Of a stretch of 39,358 nt of DNA, positions 17,501-27,300 are shown one piece after another; within the stretch, counting starts at the first letter, position 1, and each line of letters starts with the position of its first letter. Made by a program: the position numbers and the translations under genes. This stretch comes from Thiemannella venezuelensis (GTDB taxonomy: Bacteria; Actinomycetota; Actinomycetes; Streptosporangiales; Streptosporangiaceae): assembly GCF_014203605.1 (NCBI RefSeq), contig NZ_JACHJJ010000040.1, positions 1-39,358 of the forward strand, in the 5' to 3' direction. The notes beneath the pieces are model-generated. The model was not told where the DNA came from. It did no database searches and was given only the letters and a program-made list of their open reading frames with translations.

Positions 17501-18313
17501 GCGGTCGAGCGGTTCGACGCGATCGACGTGGTGGTGCACGGCGCGGGCGTGCAGGACGGGGCGTACTTCAACTTCGCGCACCTGATGGACCGGCAGCAGT
17601 GCGAGGCGCACTTCGCGGCCAAGGTGACCGGGTTCCACGTGCTGCAGAAGGTGCTCGGCGAACGGTGCCCGGACCGGCGGATCACCCTGTCGTCGATCGC
17701 GTCGGTGCTCGGCGGGATGACCCTCGGACCGTACGCGTCGGCCAACGCCGCCCTCGACGCCTACGCCCGCGTGGCGCGCACGGCCGGCCGGGGGCGCTGG
17801 GTCACCGTGGACTGGGACACCTGGAACATCGACCCCGACCGGGTGGCCGGCCACAGCGAGGCCGTCACCGACTACACGATGACCCCCGCCGAGGGCGTGG
17901 ACGTCCTGGAGCGGGCGCTGTCGGCGGCCGACCGGGTCGGGCACCTGGTGATCTCCACAGGGTCGCTGGACTCCCGGATCGCGCAGTGGGTCACCGGCGA
18001 CATCCACGGCGGCGGCGACGACTTCGACGACCGCGAACGGCACCCGCGCCCGGAGCTGAACAACCCGTACGTGGAGCCGCGCGAGGGCACCGAGGCCGCG
18101 CTGGCCGACATCTGGTCCCGCGTGCTCGGCATCGACCCCATCGGCGCCCTGGACAACTTCTTCGAGCTCGGCGGCCACTCGCTGCTGGCGATCGAGCTGA
18201 CCACCAGGATCCGCAGGACGCTCAACGCGTCGGTGCCGGTGACCGGCCTGCTGGAGTGCCCCACGGTCCGCCGGCTCGCCGAACTGCTCGACGCCCGCGA
18301 CGAGGAGGACTGA
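14504..18313 (+). CDS. Type I PKS-B, AT-less module: KS-(AT remnant)-KR-ACP
   Basis: 1269 residues. KS at about 10-430: Cys179 in [11 protein letters not shown], His315 in [12 protein letters not shown] (Gly to Ala after the His), His353 in [10 protein letters not shown]. Where the AT should be there are only about 190 residues between the end of the KS linker (about 445) and [13 protein letters not shown] (633), against about 440 in PKS-A. No GxSxG serine, no HAFH and no GEQYPG motif remain, although the flanking linker and the [11 protein letters not shown] stretch survive. KR at about 905-1140: TGGLGDVG near 912, Tyr1077 and Asn1081 in [13 protein letters not shown] Ser1226 in [10 protein letters not shown]. 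There is no TE domain. The extender must be supplied in trans. It is most like the first module of PKS-C, which keeps its AT. Translation is coupled to PKS-A (ATGA overlap). Confidence 0.92.
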   Translation: MTTGTDYDSAVALIGMSGRFPGARNVAELWRNLLAGIKGLRAVTEEELREAGVDPGVLADPRYVRVGGPLHDLDRFDAAVFGINPREAETMDPQHRLFLECSWEALEGAGYCPTDVPGQVAVFGGCGFPDYIVQNLQHLGSQPGGTLLMAVGNERDSLASLVSYKLGLRGPAVSVQTFCSTSLVAVHLACQSLLTYECDIAVAGGAFTPLPQPAGYLYEQGGIMSPEGRVRSFDAEAGGTVMGSGAGVVALKRMTDALADGDVIHAVILGSAANNDGRLRAGYTAPGVDGQAEVIESALGVAGVKPDTVGYVECHATGTMLGDSIELAAMNRVFSQPRETPCVLGSLKPSLGHLDRASGVTGLMRAAMTLKHGLLPGTPDYQTPNPALATAQDRFTVLTEDRPWETGPHPRRAGVSSFGLGGTNAHVVMEEPPRRPSRPDRPGPHLLVFSAGDDQALREVTERLRRRLTDDRGDDLADVAFTLQVSRGGFALRRAVVVHDHDDAVAALDDPSRWIDGRTQRRNPKVRLTAPADAPETWWSELHSAAGTVLRHASAPAGPSRESALDALADGLGAIGVRVVRDDDEQVEEVVVAPGEGGTAAEWVLGVVARLWMAGSAIDWAALHNGQGRRVELPTYPFQRRRFWVKAGPAQAQAPAGQGKTFDRSRWTHLPAWKRHPLPVSDLDERLREAGPWLVFAADDRGEALVDRLVRAGADVTAVRAGDRFEQEDTGDFTVRARKADDVAEVMYSLVAMPRAIVHAFSLASPEQDPGADPAAHFTEEQHRGFYSALALSRELVDNTGSAPRAELVLLTPQAVSVAGDDLRHPEHAALAALAPSLQQENPRLLCRHIDVDAAGDAAVLAEQVLAAAVAGHEGPVAVRAGETWLRAYEPYPIEEPAPERRQVRDGDTVLITGGLGDVGLVLARHFADAYGCRLVLTARSPLPPPEEWDAYLAAPPPGGERTVRHIRNIRDLENRGATVLALSADVADEEQMRAVVAAAVERFDAIDVVVHGAGVQDGAYFNFAHLMDRQQCEAHFAAKVTGFHVLQKVLGERCPDRRITLSSIASVLGGMTLGPYASANAALDAYARVARTAGRGRWVTVDWDTWNIDPDRVAGHSEAVTDYTMTPAEGVDVLERALSAADRVGHLVISTGSLDSRIAQWVTGDIHGGGDDFDDRERHPRPELNNPYVEPREGTEAALADIWSRVLGIDPIGALDNFFELGGHSLLAIELTTRIRRTLNASVPVTGLLECPTVRRLAELLDARDEED

Positions 18314-18320
18314 GCACCCC

Positions 18321-19481
18321 ATGAAGCAGCCCGAGTACCTGCGGACCGTGCAGGGCTTCGCCCGGCGCGAGCTGCTGGGCAAGGACGCGTACTTGGACTC
18401 GCTGGCCGAGGCCCCGCTCCCGCTCTACCGGCGCTTCGCCGACACCGGCCTGGCGAACTGGTGGACGCCCAAGGAGTTCGGCGGCCTCGGCATGGGCCTG
18501 GAGGAGGGCGTCCGCATCGCGGCCGAGCTGGCGTACTCGGACGCCGGGGCCGCGTTCACGCTCTTCATCCCCGTGCTGACCACGAGCATGGTCCAGTGGT
18601 ACGGCAGCGAGGAGCTGAAGGAGCGCCATCTCAAGCCGCTCGTGGCCGGCGGCGGGTTCGCCGCGACGCTGGGCAGCGAGCACGCCGCCGGCAGCGAACT
18701 GGCCAGGATCACCACGACCGCGCGCCGCGAGGGCGACGCGGTCGTGCTCGACGGCCAGAAGGCGTTCTCCACCAACACCGACTTCGCCGACTTCCTCGTC
18801 GTGGTCGCGCGGGCCCAGGACGACCCGTCAGGCTACCTGGCCGTCCTGGTGCCGCGCGACACACCGGGGATCGCCGTGGACAAGCGGTGGGACGTCATCG
18901 GGCTGCGCTCGTCGGCCACGTACCAGGTGTCGCTGTCCGGGGTGCGGGTGCCCGCGGGGAACGTGCTGCGGGGCAACGGCCTGCGCCTGCTGGAGGTGGG
19001 CCTGAACGCCAGCCGCATCCTCATCGCCGCCACGGCCCTGGGCATCGCCCGGCGGGTGCGGGACGTGTGCATGGAGTACGCCAAGACCAAGTCGGTCAAG
19101 GGGGCGCCGCTGATCGCCAACGCCGTGTTCGCCGCGCGGCTGGGGCAGTTCGAGATGCAGATCGAGGTCATGGCCAACCAGTGCCTGGCGGCGGCGCGGG
19201 CGTACGACGAGATCGCGGCCCGGCCCGACGCGGGCGAGGAGTTCCTGCGCGTGGGCACGCTGAAGCAGGCGCTGACGACGAAGATGTTCTGCGGGCAGAC
19301 GGGGTGGCGGATCGCCTCGACCGCCTCGGAGATGTTCGGCGGGCTCGGCTACACGCACGACGCGGTCATCGGCAAGCTGCTCCGGGACATGCGGTACGTG
19401 TCGATCGTCGAGGGCGGCGACGACGTACTGCGCGACCTGGTGTTCAGCCGGTACGTGGTGCCGGTGTCGAAGCGATCGTGA
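18321..19481 (+). CDS. Acyl-CoA dehydrogenase-like flavoenzyme (first copy)
   Basis: 386 residues with the acyl-CoA dehydrogenase fold: an N-terminal helical part, a FAD-binding middle domain ([17 protein letters not shown]), and a C-terminal helical domain ending in [15 protein letters not shown], where the Glu sits at the place of the usual catalytic base. The family makes a 2,3-double bond or oxidises an alpha-hydroxyl on a thioester, here probably on a carrier protein. It differs clearly from the second dehydrogenase at 22060-23205, which sits in the FkbH cassette, so it probably acts on another substrate, perhaps the starter or the growing chain. It begins 8 bases after PKS-B, with GAGGAGG upstream, and is the last gene of the plus operon; its end overlaps the convergent phosphopantetheinyl transferase gene by 38 bases. 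Confidence 0.88.
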   Translation: MKQPEYLRTVQGFARRELLGKDAYLDSLAEAPLPLYRRFADTGLANWWTPKEFGGLGMGLEEGVRIAAELAYSDAGAAFTLFIPVLTTSMVQWYGSEELKERHLKPLVAGGGFAATLGSEHAAGSELARITTTARREGDAVVLDGQKAFSTNTDFADFLVVVARAQDDPSGYLAVLVPRDTPGIAVDKRWDVIGLRSSATYQVSLSGVRVPAGNVLRGNGLRLLEVGLNASRILIAATALGIARRVRDVCMEYAKTKSVKGAPLIANAVFAARLGQFEMQIEVMANQCLAAARAYDEIAARPDAGEEFLRVGTLKQALTTKMFCGQTGWRIASTASEMFGGLGYTHDAVIGKLLRDMRYVSIVEGGDDVLRDLVFSRYVVPVSKRS

Positions 19482-20202
19482 CCACCGCGGCGGCGTAGCC
19501 GGCGGCGACGCCGAGCCAGCGGACCGGTCCGCCGAGGGAGCGCGACCGCTCACAGGTCGCGCTCCCTTCGTGTCCTTCGCCGTGGACGAGCACGTCGCCG
19601 AGCCGGGCCAGGCCGCCGCCGGTGGCCTTGACGAACGCCTCCTTCGCGGTCCACAGGCGGAAGTACCCGGTCAGGGCCGCGCCGGGGGAGGCGGCGCGCA
19701 GGCGGGCCGCCTCCTCCGGGCGGTAGAGGCGGTCGGCCATGGCCAGGGGGTCGAGGTCGTCGCGGACGCGTTCGACGTCCACGCCCACGCGCCACCCCTC
19801 GGGGGCGACGGCGACCAGGGCCCACTCGTCGGAGTGCGACAGGTTGAAGTCGGGCGCGGGCCGGCCCCCCCCGGGGTCGAGGCGGGGGCGGCCCGAGGGG
19901 TCCGGGGAGAAGGCGACCCGGGCGGCGGGCACGCCGCAGACGCCGCCCAGCACGGAGCGCAGGGCGGCGTGCGCGACGACGTACCGGCGGCGGTCGACGG
20001 CGCGGGCGAAGGCGCATGCCCTCTCCCGCTCGCCCTCCGACAGCCACTCCCACCACTCCGCCCGCTCGGCCCGGTCCAGATGCGCCTTCCACACCCGCAC
20101 CCCGGCCGGCCACGACCACGCCCGCGCGTCCCCGGCCTGCGCGTCGGCGACCCGCGCGCTCGCGGACCGCGGGTTCACGGTCGCGGCCTGCGTCACACCC
20201 AT
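19444..20202 (-). CDS. Sfp-type 4'-phosphopantetheinyl transferase
   Basis: 252 residues. It has the metal-binding motif VGVDVE (139-144, Asp142 and Glu144) and the WTAKEAFVK motif (184-192, with Glu188), preceded by [13 protein letters not shown], the usual strand with the conserved Ser/His. The roughly 250-residue length is that of Sfp rather than AcpS. It should convert apo ACPs of the PKSs and the free ACP of this cluster to the holo form using coenzyme A. Its ATG at 20202 overlaps the stop of the thioesterase gene. It is the last gene of the minus operon, and its 3' end carries the terminator hairpin of the opposite operon and overlaps the dehydrogenase gene. Confidence 0.9.
   Translation of the reverse strand: MGVTQAATVNPRSASARVADAQAGDARAWSWPAGVRVWKAHLDRAERAEWWEWLSEGERERACAFARAVDRRRYVVAHAALRSVLGGVCGVPAARVAFSPDPSGRPRLDPGGGRPAPDFNLSHSDEWALVAVAPEGWRVGVDVERVRDDLDPLAMADRLYRPEEAARLRAASPGAALTGYFRLWTAKEAFVKATGGGLARLGDVLVHGEGHEGSATCERSRSLGGPVRWLGVAAGYAAAVVTIASTPAPRTG
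19535..19567 (+). terminator. Terminator of the plus PKS operon, inside a convergent gene
   Basis: Arms AGGGAGCGCGACC (19535-19547) and GGTCGCGCTCCCT (19555-19567) pair perfectly over 13 bases around a 7-base loop, 53 bases past the dehydrogenase stop. It lies wholly within the coding region of the convergent phosphopantetheinyl transferase, in the segment for CERSRSLGG, so the protein tolerates a palindromic coding stretch here. Confidence 0.6.
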
Positions 20203-20981
20203 GGGCGGAGTGCCTCCGCGACGATCGCGTGGGTGCGGGGCGCCTGTTCGAAGACGGCGAAGTGGCCGCCGTCGAACGGGTGCGGGGTGAAGCCGGCGCT
20301 GGTCAGCGCGCGCCACCCCGACGCCTTGGCCGGGGAGACGCGCGGGTCCGCCGAGCTCGTCAGCAGCGAGATCGGCAGGCCCAGCGGCGGCTCGTCCCGG
20401 TAGACGTAGGTCTCCTTCACGGTGAAGTCGGCCTGCACCGCGGGAAGGATCATCTCCAGCGCCTCCGGGTCGGCCAGCAGCCACTCGGGGGTGCCGCCGA
20501 GCGCCCGCAGCAGCGCCGCCACCTCCCCCTTGTTCATCTTCCGCACCGGCGGCCCGTCCTCGTAGGTGAGGTGGGGGGCGTCGGAGCCGGAGACGAACAG
20601 GTGCACGGGAGCGGGCCCGCCCCTCCGCCGGATCTCGCGGACCAGCTCGAACGCGACGATCGCGCCGAGGCTGTGGCCGTACAGGGCGTACCGGCGACCG
20701 GCCGCGGACGCCTCCACGTCCGCGAGCACGGCGTCGGCCAGGTCCGAGACCAGCGGCTCCATGCGCTCGTAGGGCGGCTCCCGGTGCCGGGACTCGCGGC
20801 CGGGCGGCTGGACGGGCTGCACGGCCACGCCGGGCAGCTTGCGCTGCCACCCCCGGAACGCGGACGCGGCGCCGCCCGCGTGGGGCAGGCAGTACAGCGG
20901 CAGGGCGCCGGGTTCCGCGCCCGTGAGGGCGCGGAACGGCAGCCACCGCGACAGCACGTCCTCGGTGCTCGCGACGCTCAT
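20193..20981 (-). CDS. Type II thioesterase
   Basis: A 262-residue alpha/beta hydrolase. The nucleophile is Ser104 in YGHSLGAIVAF, the acid is probably Asp212 in TSSADPRVSP, and the base is His240 in FDGGHFAVF. The N-terminal YCLPHAGGAASAFRGW is the typical oxyanion region of stand-alone thioesterases of PKS and NRPS clusters (RifR/GrsT type). These enzymes remove aberrant acyl groups from carrier proteins and so keep the assembly line running; they normally do not release the final product. The ATG at 20981 overlaps the FkbH stop (ATGA), and its own end overlaps the transferase start by 10 bases. Confidence 0.92.
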   Translation of the reverse strand: MSVASTEDVLSRWLPFRALTGAEPGALPLYCLPHAGGAASAFRGWQRKLPGVAVQPVQPPGRESRHREPPYERMEPLVSDLADAVLADVEASAAGRRYALYGHSLGAIVAFELVREIRRRGGPAPVHLFVSGSDAPHLTYEDGPPVRKMNKGEVAALLRALGGTPEWLLADPEALEMILPAVQADFTVKETYVYRDEPPLGLPISLLTSSADPRVSPAKASGWRALTSAGFTPHPFDGGHFAVFEQAPRTHAIVAEALRPWV

Positions 20982-22063
20982 GTCCCGATCTCCAGACGGA
21001 CGTACGGCGGCGGCGGCTGCACGGCGCCGAGGTCGGCCTCCAGCACCACGTTCGCCCCGTTCCGCTCGGCCTCGCGGAACCCGGCGAACGCGTACGTCAC
21101 CTGCATCATCCGGTTGCGCCCGGTCTCCACGAAGTCGGCCCGCACCGCCACCCCGGCCTCGGCGGCCAGCCGCAGGACGTGGTTGAGCAGCACCATGCCC
21201 ACGCCCCGCGACATGACCCGGCACGACATCAGCAGCATGCGCAGCCACCAGACGCCCTGCCCCTTCTCGACCAGGACGAGCCCGATCTTGCCGTAGCCGC
21301 CGAACCTGTCGGTCAGCGACGCGACCAGGAGCAGATGGTCGGGGGACTCCCGCAGGGCGTCCAGCTCGTCGTAGGAGTAGGTGCGTCCGGTGGAGTTGAG
21401 CTGGTTGGTGCGGACGGTCAGCTCCTCGGCCCGCTGCAGGTCCTCCCGGCGGGCCGGGGAGATGGTGAACGACATCTCCAGGCTCGCCAGGAACTCCTCG
21501 TTGGTGCCGACGAAGCCCTCCTCCAGCTCGTCCCTGGCGAGCTGGCTGCGGTACATGTCGCGCCGCCGCGCCGACTCGTCGGTCACGAACCGGGGTCGGA
21601 ACTCGGGCCTGGACAGGGCCTCGTCCAGGTCGGCCACGTCCACGCAGACCACGTCGGGCAGCTCGTGGGCCACCTCGGCGCGCTCGAACTCCTGGTCGTC
21701 CACGAACGCGAAGGCGTCGATCCCGAGGTTGAGCGCCCTGGCGATGTTCTTGACCGAGTCGGACTTGGCGTTCCAGTTGATCTGCGGGTAGAGGAACAGG
21801 TCGGCCAGGCCCAGCTCGGTCAGCTTGGCCAGGGCCGCGTCGCGGTCGTTCTTGGACGCGATCGAGTGCAGGACGCCCTTGCCGTCCAGCTCGCGGATGC
21901 GCTCGACGACGGCGGGGCGCACGGTGACGTCGCCGTCCTCCAGCAGCACGCCGTCCCACAGGGTGTTGTCCAGGTCCCACACGACGCACTTGACGCGGCC
22001 CCGCCGGGGTTTCTCCGGCGCGACGAAGACGCCGGAGTCCTGGCGCTCGGTGGTCACGCTCAT
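20978..22063 (-). CDS. FkbH-like glyceryl-ACP synthase (HAD family)
   Basis: 361 residues. The HAD motif is VVWDLDNTLWDG (Asp30 and Asp32, residues 27-38), followed by IASKNDRD and FVDDQEFER, and a C-terminal half with the acetyltransferase-like MLLMSCRVMSRGVG segment typical of FkbH. The family loads D-1,3-bisphosphoglycerate onto a carrier protein and dephosphorylates it, giving glyceryl-S-ACP. This is the first step towards hydroxymalonyl- and methoxymalonyl-ACP, and also towards tetronate units. The two dehydrogenases and the free ACP directly upstream in the operon point to the extender-unit route. Both ends overlap neighbours by 4 bases, so all four cassette genes are probably translated together. 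Confidence 0.92.
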   Translation of the reverse strand: MSVTTERQDSGVFVAPEKPRRGRVKCVVWDLDNTLWDGVLLEDGDVTVRPAVVERIRELDGKGVLHSIASKNDRDAALAKLTELGLADLFLYPQINWNAKSDSVKNIARALNLGIDAFAFVDDQEFERAEVAHELPDVVCVDVADLDEALSRPEFRPRFVTDESARRRDMYRSQLARDELEEGFVGTNEEFLASLEMSFTISPARREDLQRAEELTVRTNQLNSTGRTYSYDELDALRESPDHLLLVASLTDRFGGYGKIGLVLVEKGQGVWWLRMLLMSCRVMSRGVGMVLLNHVLRLAAEAGVAVRADFVETGRNRMMQVTYAFAGFREAERNGANVVLEADLGAVQPPPPYVRLEIGT

Positions 22064-23205
22064 CTGGTCATCTCCCGCTCTGCCTGGCCTGCGATGGTGA
22101 TGCGCTGGATCTCGTTGCTGCCCTCGATGATCTCCATGACCTTGGCGTCCCGGTAGAACCGCGCCACCGGGTAGTCGGGGCTGCAGCCGTTGGCGCCGTG
22201 GATCTGCACGGCCTCGGCGGCGTGCCGGACCGCGGCGGTGGAGGCGAAGTACTTCGCGATCCAGGTCGCCATGATCGTTCCGGCGTCCCCGGCGTCCTTC
22301 AGCCGGCCCGCCTCGGCCAGCAGCAGCCGGGCCGCGCGGGCGTCGGTGACCATGTCGGAGAGCTTGGCCTGGATCAGCGGCAGCTCCGACAGGGGCCGTC
22401 CGCCCACCCGGCGGTGCGCGGCGTAGGCGACCGACGCGTCCAGGCACGCCTGGATGATGCCGACGGACCCGGCCGCCACGCTGTAGCGGCCGAGGTCGAG
22501 GGTGCCGGTCAGCACCATGCCTGCCGTGAAGCCGCTGCTCGGCCCGAGCAGCGCGTCGGGGCCGAGCACGACGTCGTCGAAGGAGACCTCGGCCAGCATG
22601 GAGGCGCGGGTGCCGAGCATGTCGTCGATCGGCGTGACGCGCACGCCCGGGGTGCTCCTCGGCACGAGGAAGGCGCCGATGCTGGCGGCGGTGCGGGCGA
22701 ACACCAGGAACAGGTCCGCCCGCTGCCCGCCGGTCGTCCACTTCTTGACGCCGTTGATCACCCAGCCGCCGCCGCCCTCGACGGCGGTGGTCGCGATCGC
22801 GGAGGTGTCGCTGCCGGCGCCCGGCTCGGACAGGCAGAACGCCCCCAGCGTCTCGCCGCCGGACAGCTCGGAGGCCCACCGGTCGAGCTGCTCCGGCGTG
22901 CCCCAGCGCTGCACGCTCCACGCGACCATGGTGTGCACGGTCAGCAGGCTGCGCAGCGAGGAGCAGCCGCGGCCCACCTCCTCGTGCACCTCGCCGAGCG
23001 TGACCAGGTCCATCCCGGCCCCGCCCGACTCCGGCGACAGGAACGGCGCCCACAGGCCCGCCGCGGCCGCGTGCCGCAGCAGGTCCTCGGGGACGCGGCC
23101 GATCCTGTCGTACTCATCCGCGTACGGCACCACGTGCGTGTCGACGAACGCCCGCGCCGAGCGCCGGTCGACGACCTGGACGGGTACCGGTGCGACGAGC
23201 GTCAC
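22060..23205 (-). CDS. Acyl-CoA dehydrogenase of the extender cassette (FkbI/ZmaI-like)
   Basis: 381 residues. It has CLSEPGAGSDTSAIATTA in the FAD-binding middle domain, KKWTTGG, and VMEIIEGSNEIQRITIAG at the C-terminus with the usual catalytic Glu. In hydroxymalonyl/methoxymalonyl-ACP pathways an enzyme of this family completes oxidation of the glyceryl C3 to the carboxylate after the 3-hydroxyacyl dehydrogenase has acted; that role is assigned from its neighbours. The start is GTG 23205, overlapping the ACP stop by 4 bases; no ATG lies close by. It ends in an ATGA overlap with fkbH. Confidence 0.9.
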   Translation of the reverse strand: MTLVAPVPVQVVDRRSARAFVDTHVVPYADEYDRIGRVPEDLLRHAAAAGLWAPFLSPESGGAGMDLVTLGEVHEEVGRGCSSLRSLLTVHTMVAWSVQRWGTPEQLDRWASELSGGETLGAFCLSEPGAGSDTSAIATTAVEGGGGWVINGVKKWTTGGQRADLFLVFARTAASIGAFLVPRSTPGVRVTPIDDMLGTRASMLAEVSFDDVVLGPDALLGPSSGFTAGMVLTGTLDLGRYSVAAGSVGIIQACLDASVAYAAHRRVGGRPLSELPLIQAKLSDMVTDARAARLLLAEAGRLKDAGDAGTIMATWIAKYFASTAAVRHAAEAVQIHGANGCSPDYPVARFYRDAKVMEIIEGSNEIQRITIAGQAEREMTR

Positions 23206-23459
23206 GCGGCGGCCACGGTCGGCGAGAGGCGGGCCACGAGCTCGGCCATCGCGGTGGCGGTGCGGAAGTTGTCGATCCGCAGTTCCTCGTTGGGGATGGT
23301 GACGTCGAAGGTCTTCTCGACGTACATCACCAGCTCCATCGCGAACAGCGAGTTGACGAAGCCGAGCGCGAAGATGTCCTGCGTCGCGTCGATCTCGGCC
23401 TGCGGGTACCGGCCGCGGACGAAGTCCAGGATCTGCTCCTGGGCGGTGAGGTGCGACAT
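23202..23459 (-). CDS. Free acyl carrier protein for the extender unit
   Basis: 85 residues from ATG 23459, or 89 from ATG 23471. The phosphopantetheine Ser lies in ALGFVNSLFAMELVMYVEK, where the usual DSL is NSL; the FVNS(L/M)FAM pattern is characteristic of the discrete ACPs that carry glyceryl, hydroxymalonyl and methoxymalonyl groups (FkbJ/ZmaD type). The acidic helix and short length fit a stand-alone carrier. ATG 23459 is preferred because GGAG lies 6 bases before it; the upstream ATG has no ribosome site. It sits between the two dehydrogenase genes of the cassette. Confidence 0.9.
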   Translation of the reverse strand: MSHLTAQEQILDFVRGRYPQAEIDATQDIFALGFVNSLFAMELVMYVEKTFDVTIPNEELRIDNFRTATAMAELVARLSPTVAAA

Positions 23460-23471
23460 CGATGACTCCAT

Positions 23472-24320
23472 TCAGTTCGTTGCGTAGGTGTAGAAGCCGC
23501 GGCCGGACTTGCGTCCGTGCAGGCCGGCGTCGGTCATCTGCTTGAGCAGCGGGCAGGGCCGGTACTTGCTGTCGGCGTAGTGCTCGTAGAGCACCTCGAC
23601 GCTGTAGAGGATCGTGTCCACGCCGATCAGGTCGGCGGTCTCCAGCGGCCCCATCGGGTGGCCGAAGCAGCTGCGGAAGACCTCGTCGACCGACTCGGCG
23701 TCGGCCACGCCCTCGTGGACGAGGTACGCGGCCTCGTTGACGGTGAGCATCAGGACCCGGTTGGAGATGAACCCGCAGGAGTCCTTGACGTCCACGGACT
23801 TCTTGCCCATGGCGGACAGCAGGTCGCGGGTGCGCTGAACCGTCTCCTCGGAGGTGTGCACGCCGGGGATGAGCTCCACGGCCGGCTTGGCGGGCACCGG
23901 GTTCATGAAGTGCACGCCGATCACCTTGTCGGGCCGCGTGGTGACGGAGCCGACCTTGGTGATGGGGATGGCGGAGGTGTTGACCACGAAGACGGTGCCG
24001 GGGCCGCAGACGGCGTCGAGCGTCTCGTACACCTGCCGCTTGGTCTCCCAGTCCTCGGTGACGTTCTCGATGACGAGGTCGCACTTGGCCGCGCCCTCCG
24101 CGCCCACGGCGGTGGTGATCCTGGCCAGCACCTCGTCGACGTCGAGGGCGGGGCCGCCCATGAGGCGGCTCATCCTGGTGTTGCGGGCGACGGCCGCCAG
24201 CGCGTCACTCAGGATCTTCTCGTCCCTGTCGACCAGCACCACGTCGTGGCCGGTCTGGGCGAGGTTCTGGGCGACGCCGACGCCCATGACGCCGGCGCCG
24301 ATCACTCCGATCAGGCTCAT
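23472..24320 (-). CDS. 3-hydroxyacyl-CoA dehydrogenase-like enzyme (FkbK/ZmaG-like)
   Basis: 282 residues. The N-terminal Rossmann motif GVIGAGVMGVGVAQ binds NAD, followed by DLVIENVTED, FVVNTSAIPITK and IGVHFMNPVP, the conserved active-site blocks of 3-hydroxybutyryl-CoA dehydrogenases, and a C-terminal helical domain ending GRKSGRGFYTY. In extender cassettes this enzyme oxidises the primary alcohol of glyceryl-ACP to the aldehyde. ATG 24320 is chosen (GGAG 5 bases upstream, Rossmann motif at the very start). An in-frame ATG at 24359 overlaps the PKS-C stop and would add 13 residues. It is the first cassette gene after the PKS genes. Confidence 0.9.
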   Translation of the reverse strand: MSLIGVIGAGVMGVGVAQNLAQTGHDVVLVDRDEKILSDALAAVARNTRMSRLMGGPALDVDEVLARITTAVGAEGAAKCDLVIENVTEDWETKRQVYETLDAVCGPGTVFVVNTSAIPITKVGSVTTRPDKVIGVHFMNPVPAKPAVELIPGVHTSEETVQRTRDLLSAMGKKSVDVKDSCGFISNRVLMLTVNEAAYLVHEGVADAESVDEVFRSCFGHPMGPLETADLIGVDTILYSVEVLYEHYADSKYRPCPLLKQMTDAGLHGRKSGRGFYTYATN

Positions 24321-24355
24321 GTCCGCTCCGTTCCGCTCATGGTGGATCTTGCCTC

Positions 24356-27300
24356 TCATGTGTGGGTTTCCTGAGGTTGGCGTGCGCGCCTCCGGGCGGC
24401 GGAGGCTTCGAGGCCCGAACGGCGCAGCTGGGCGCGCACGTGGCTGCCCTCGGCGTCGGCCTGCGCGGGCGCCGTACCCGAGGCCGGCGCCTCGACGATC
24501 CGGCTGAGCGCGGCCACGGTGGGGGCCTCGTAGAGGATGTGCGGGGGCAGCTCGTCCAGGTCGAAGGCCCGGCGTACGGCGGCCACGATCGCCACGCCGA
24601 GCAGCGAGTTGCCGCCGAGCTCGAAGAAGTTGTCCAGCGCGCCCACCCGGTCCAGCCGCAGCGACTCCCGCCAGATCGCGGCCACCTTCTCCTCGGTGGG
24701 ACCGGTCGGCTCCTGGTAGGAGGTGACCAGCTCGGGCCTGGGGTGCAGGTCGCCGCCGCCCATGTCGGGCGAGGTGACGGCCTCCAGCGTGAAGCGGGAG
24801 CTGCCGCGTACGAGGGTGGGGTAGTCCTGGGTGGAGACCACGACGCGCGGCTCGCCGGAGGCCAGGGCGCGCCGGAGCGAGCGCCAGCCGTCCGCGAAGC
24901 CGATGCCGACCCTGGCCCGGTTGCGGCGGAAGAAGTCGCGCAGTTCCTCCTCGTACCCGGCCAGGCCCGCCTCCCAGGCGTTCCACGTCCACTCGCCCCA
25001 GTCGACGGCGACGACGCGGCGGCCGGTGGCGGCCAGCTTGCAGGCGTAGCCGTCGAGGAAGGCGTTGGCGGCGCAGTAGTCCACCTGGCCGGGGCCGCCG
25101 CCGGTGGCGGAGGTGATGGAGGAGAACAGGACCAGGAAGTCCAGCTCGACCTCGTCCGGCCCGCCGATGCGCAGCGCCTCGGCGAGGGCCAGGGTTCCGT
25201 CGATCTTGGGGGCGAGGACGGCGTCCAGTTCCTCGGGCCGTTTGAACTGCATGAGGCCCATGCCGGGGACGCCCGCGGCGTGCAGGACGCCGTGGAGCGC
25301 GCCGAAGCGGGTCAGGGCCGCGTCCACCGCCCGGCGCGCGTCGGCGGCGTCCGCCACGTCGCCGACGACGATCTCGACCTCGGCGCCCAGCTCGACCAGG
25401 TCGCGGACCTGGGCGGCGCGCCGTTTCGCGGTCTCGTCGTGGTCGCCGTCCGCCGGCGGCAGGCCGGTCCTGGCCAGGAGGACCAGTTTGGCGCGGTGCT
25501 CGCGGGCCAGGTGCTCGGCCAGGCCGAGCGCGATGCCGCCGAGGCCGCCCGTGATCAGGTAGACGCCCTCGTCGCGGAAGGGCGCGTCCCGCGGGTCGGC
25601 GGGCAGCCGCTCGTAGTCCGGGAGCCAGCGGCGGCCGTTCCGCAGGGCGACCGTGCGGTCGGCCTGCGGGCGGGCCAGCTCGGCGGCCAGCGCGGCCAGG
25701 TCCCCGGGCGCGGGCGCGCCCGGGAGGTCGATCAGGCGGGTGGTCACCCCCGGGTACTCCAGGGGGATCACCAGGCAGGGGCCGGTGAGGGTGGCGCCCT
25801 CGGGGTGGGTGACCTCGTCGCCGATGACCTGCTGGGTGCCGGAGACCGCGACGTCCAGGGACCAGGCGGCGACGCCCGCCTCTCCCGCGGCCCTGGCCAG
25901 GGCGACGAGGGTGTGCAGGCCGCGGGCCGTGGTGTCCTCGCCCGGCTCCAGCGCCCACAGGTGCAGGACGCGGTCCAGGGGGCGGCCGGCGGCCTTGAGG
26001 TCGCGGAGCAGGGCGCGCAGGTCGGCGACGTTGCCCGGCCTGACGGTGTGGTCCCCGTCCGGGGTGGCCGTGTAGGCGTCGCCGGGGCGGGCCAGGGTGA
26101 CGGTGGCGCCGGTGGCCCTGAGGCTCTCGGCGACGGTGTCGGCCAGGCCCTCGCGGGTGAGGACCAGCCAGGAGGCGGGGCCGTCCGCCGCGGGGGCGGG
26201 GGGTGCGCTCTGGCGCCAGACGGGGAGGTGGAGCCAGTGGTCCTCCGGGAGCCTGGGAAGGCTCGTGATGGCGTCGAAGATGTCGTCCGGCTCGGCCGCC
26301 GCCCCGATCGCAGGCCGGCGCGGGGCCGGGGGCTCGATCCAGTGGCGCTGCCGCTGGAAGGGATAGGCGGGCAGCGGGATCCGGCCCGGGACGGCCTCCG
26401 CGGTCCAGAGGGCGCTCTCCCCCGCCCGGCCGGCGTCCTGGGCCCCGCCGTTCGCCGGCGTCCTGCCGTGGTAGGCGTCCCAGTCGACGGTGACGCCGCA
26501 CAACCAGAGGCGGGCCAGGCAGTCGGCCAGCGCGAGGTCGCCCGGCCTGGCGTCGCTCGCGGCGGGCAGCGTGTGGGTGATCAGCGGCCAGCGCTCGGGC
26601 GGGCAGCCCGCGCCGCGGACCAGCGCGCCGAGCGACTGCCCGGGACCGATCTCCACGACGGCCAGCTCGGGGTCGGCCAGCACCTTGCCGACGCCGTCGG
26701 CGAACCGGACGGTCGCGCACATGTGCCGCGCCCAGTAGCCAGGGTCGCACACGAGCGCGGCGTCGGCGACCTCGCCGGTCACGTTCGAGATGTACGGCAG
26801 GCGCGGCGCGTTCAGCCGCACGTTGTCCGCCACCCACCTGGTCAGCTCGTCGCTCAGCGGCTCCAGCATCCGCGAGTGGAAGGCGTGGGTGGTCTCCAGC
26901 GGGCGGCACGGCACCTCGGCCGCGCGCAGGTCGGCGGCCAGCCGCGTGACCGCCTCGCCGGGCCCGGCGACCACCGTGACCTGCGGGCCGTTGACGGCGG
27001 CGACGTCCAGGCCGCGCTCGTCCAGCCGGAAGCGGCGGCGCAGCCGGTCGGCCGGGAGCGACACGGCGAGCATCCCCCCCGCGGGGAGGCCGGCGATGAG
27101 CCCGGCCCGGTGGGCGACCAGGGCCAGGGCGTCCTCCAGCGACAGGACGCCCGCCAGGGTGGCGGCGACGTACTCGCCGAGGCTGTAGCCGAGCATGAGC
27201 CGCGGGGTGACGCCCCACGCGATGAGGGTGCGGGCCAGGGCGTACTCGACGGCGAACAGCGCGGGCTGGACGACCTCGGTGCGTTCGAGCGCGGCGGCCC

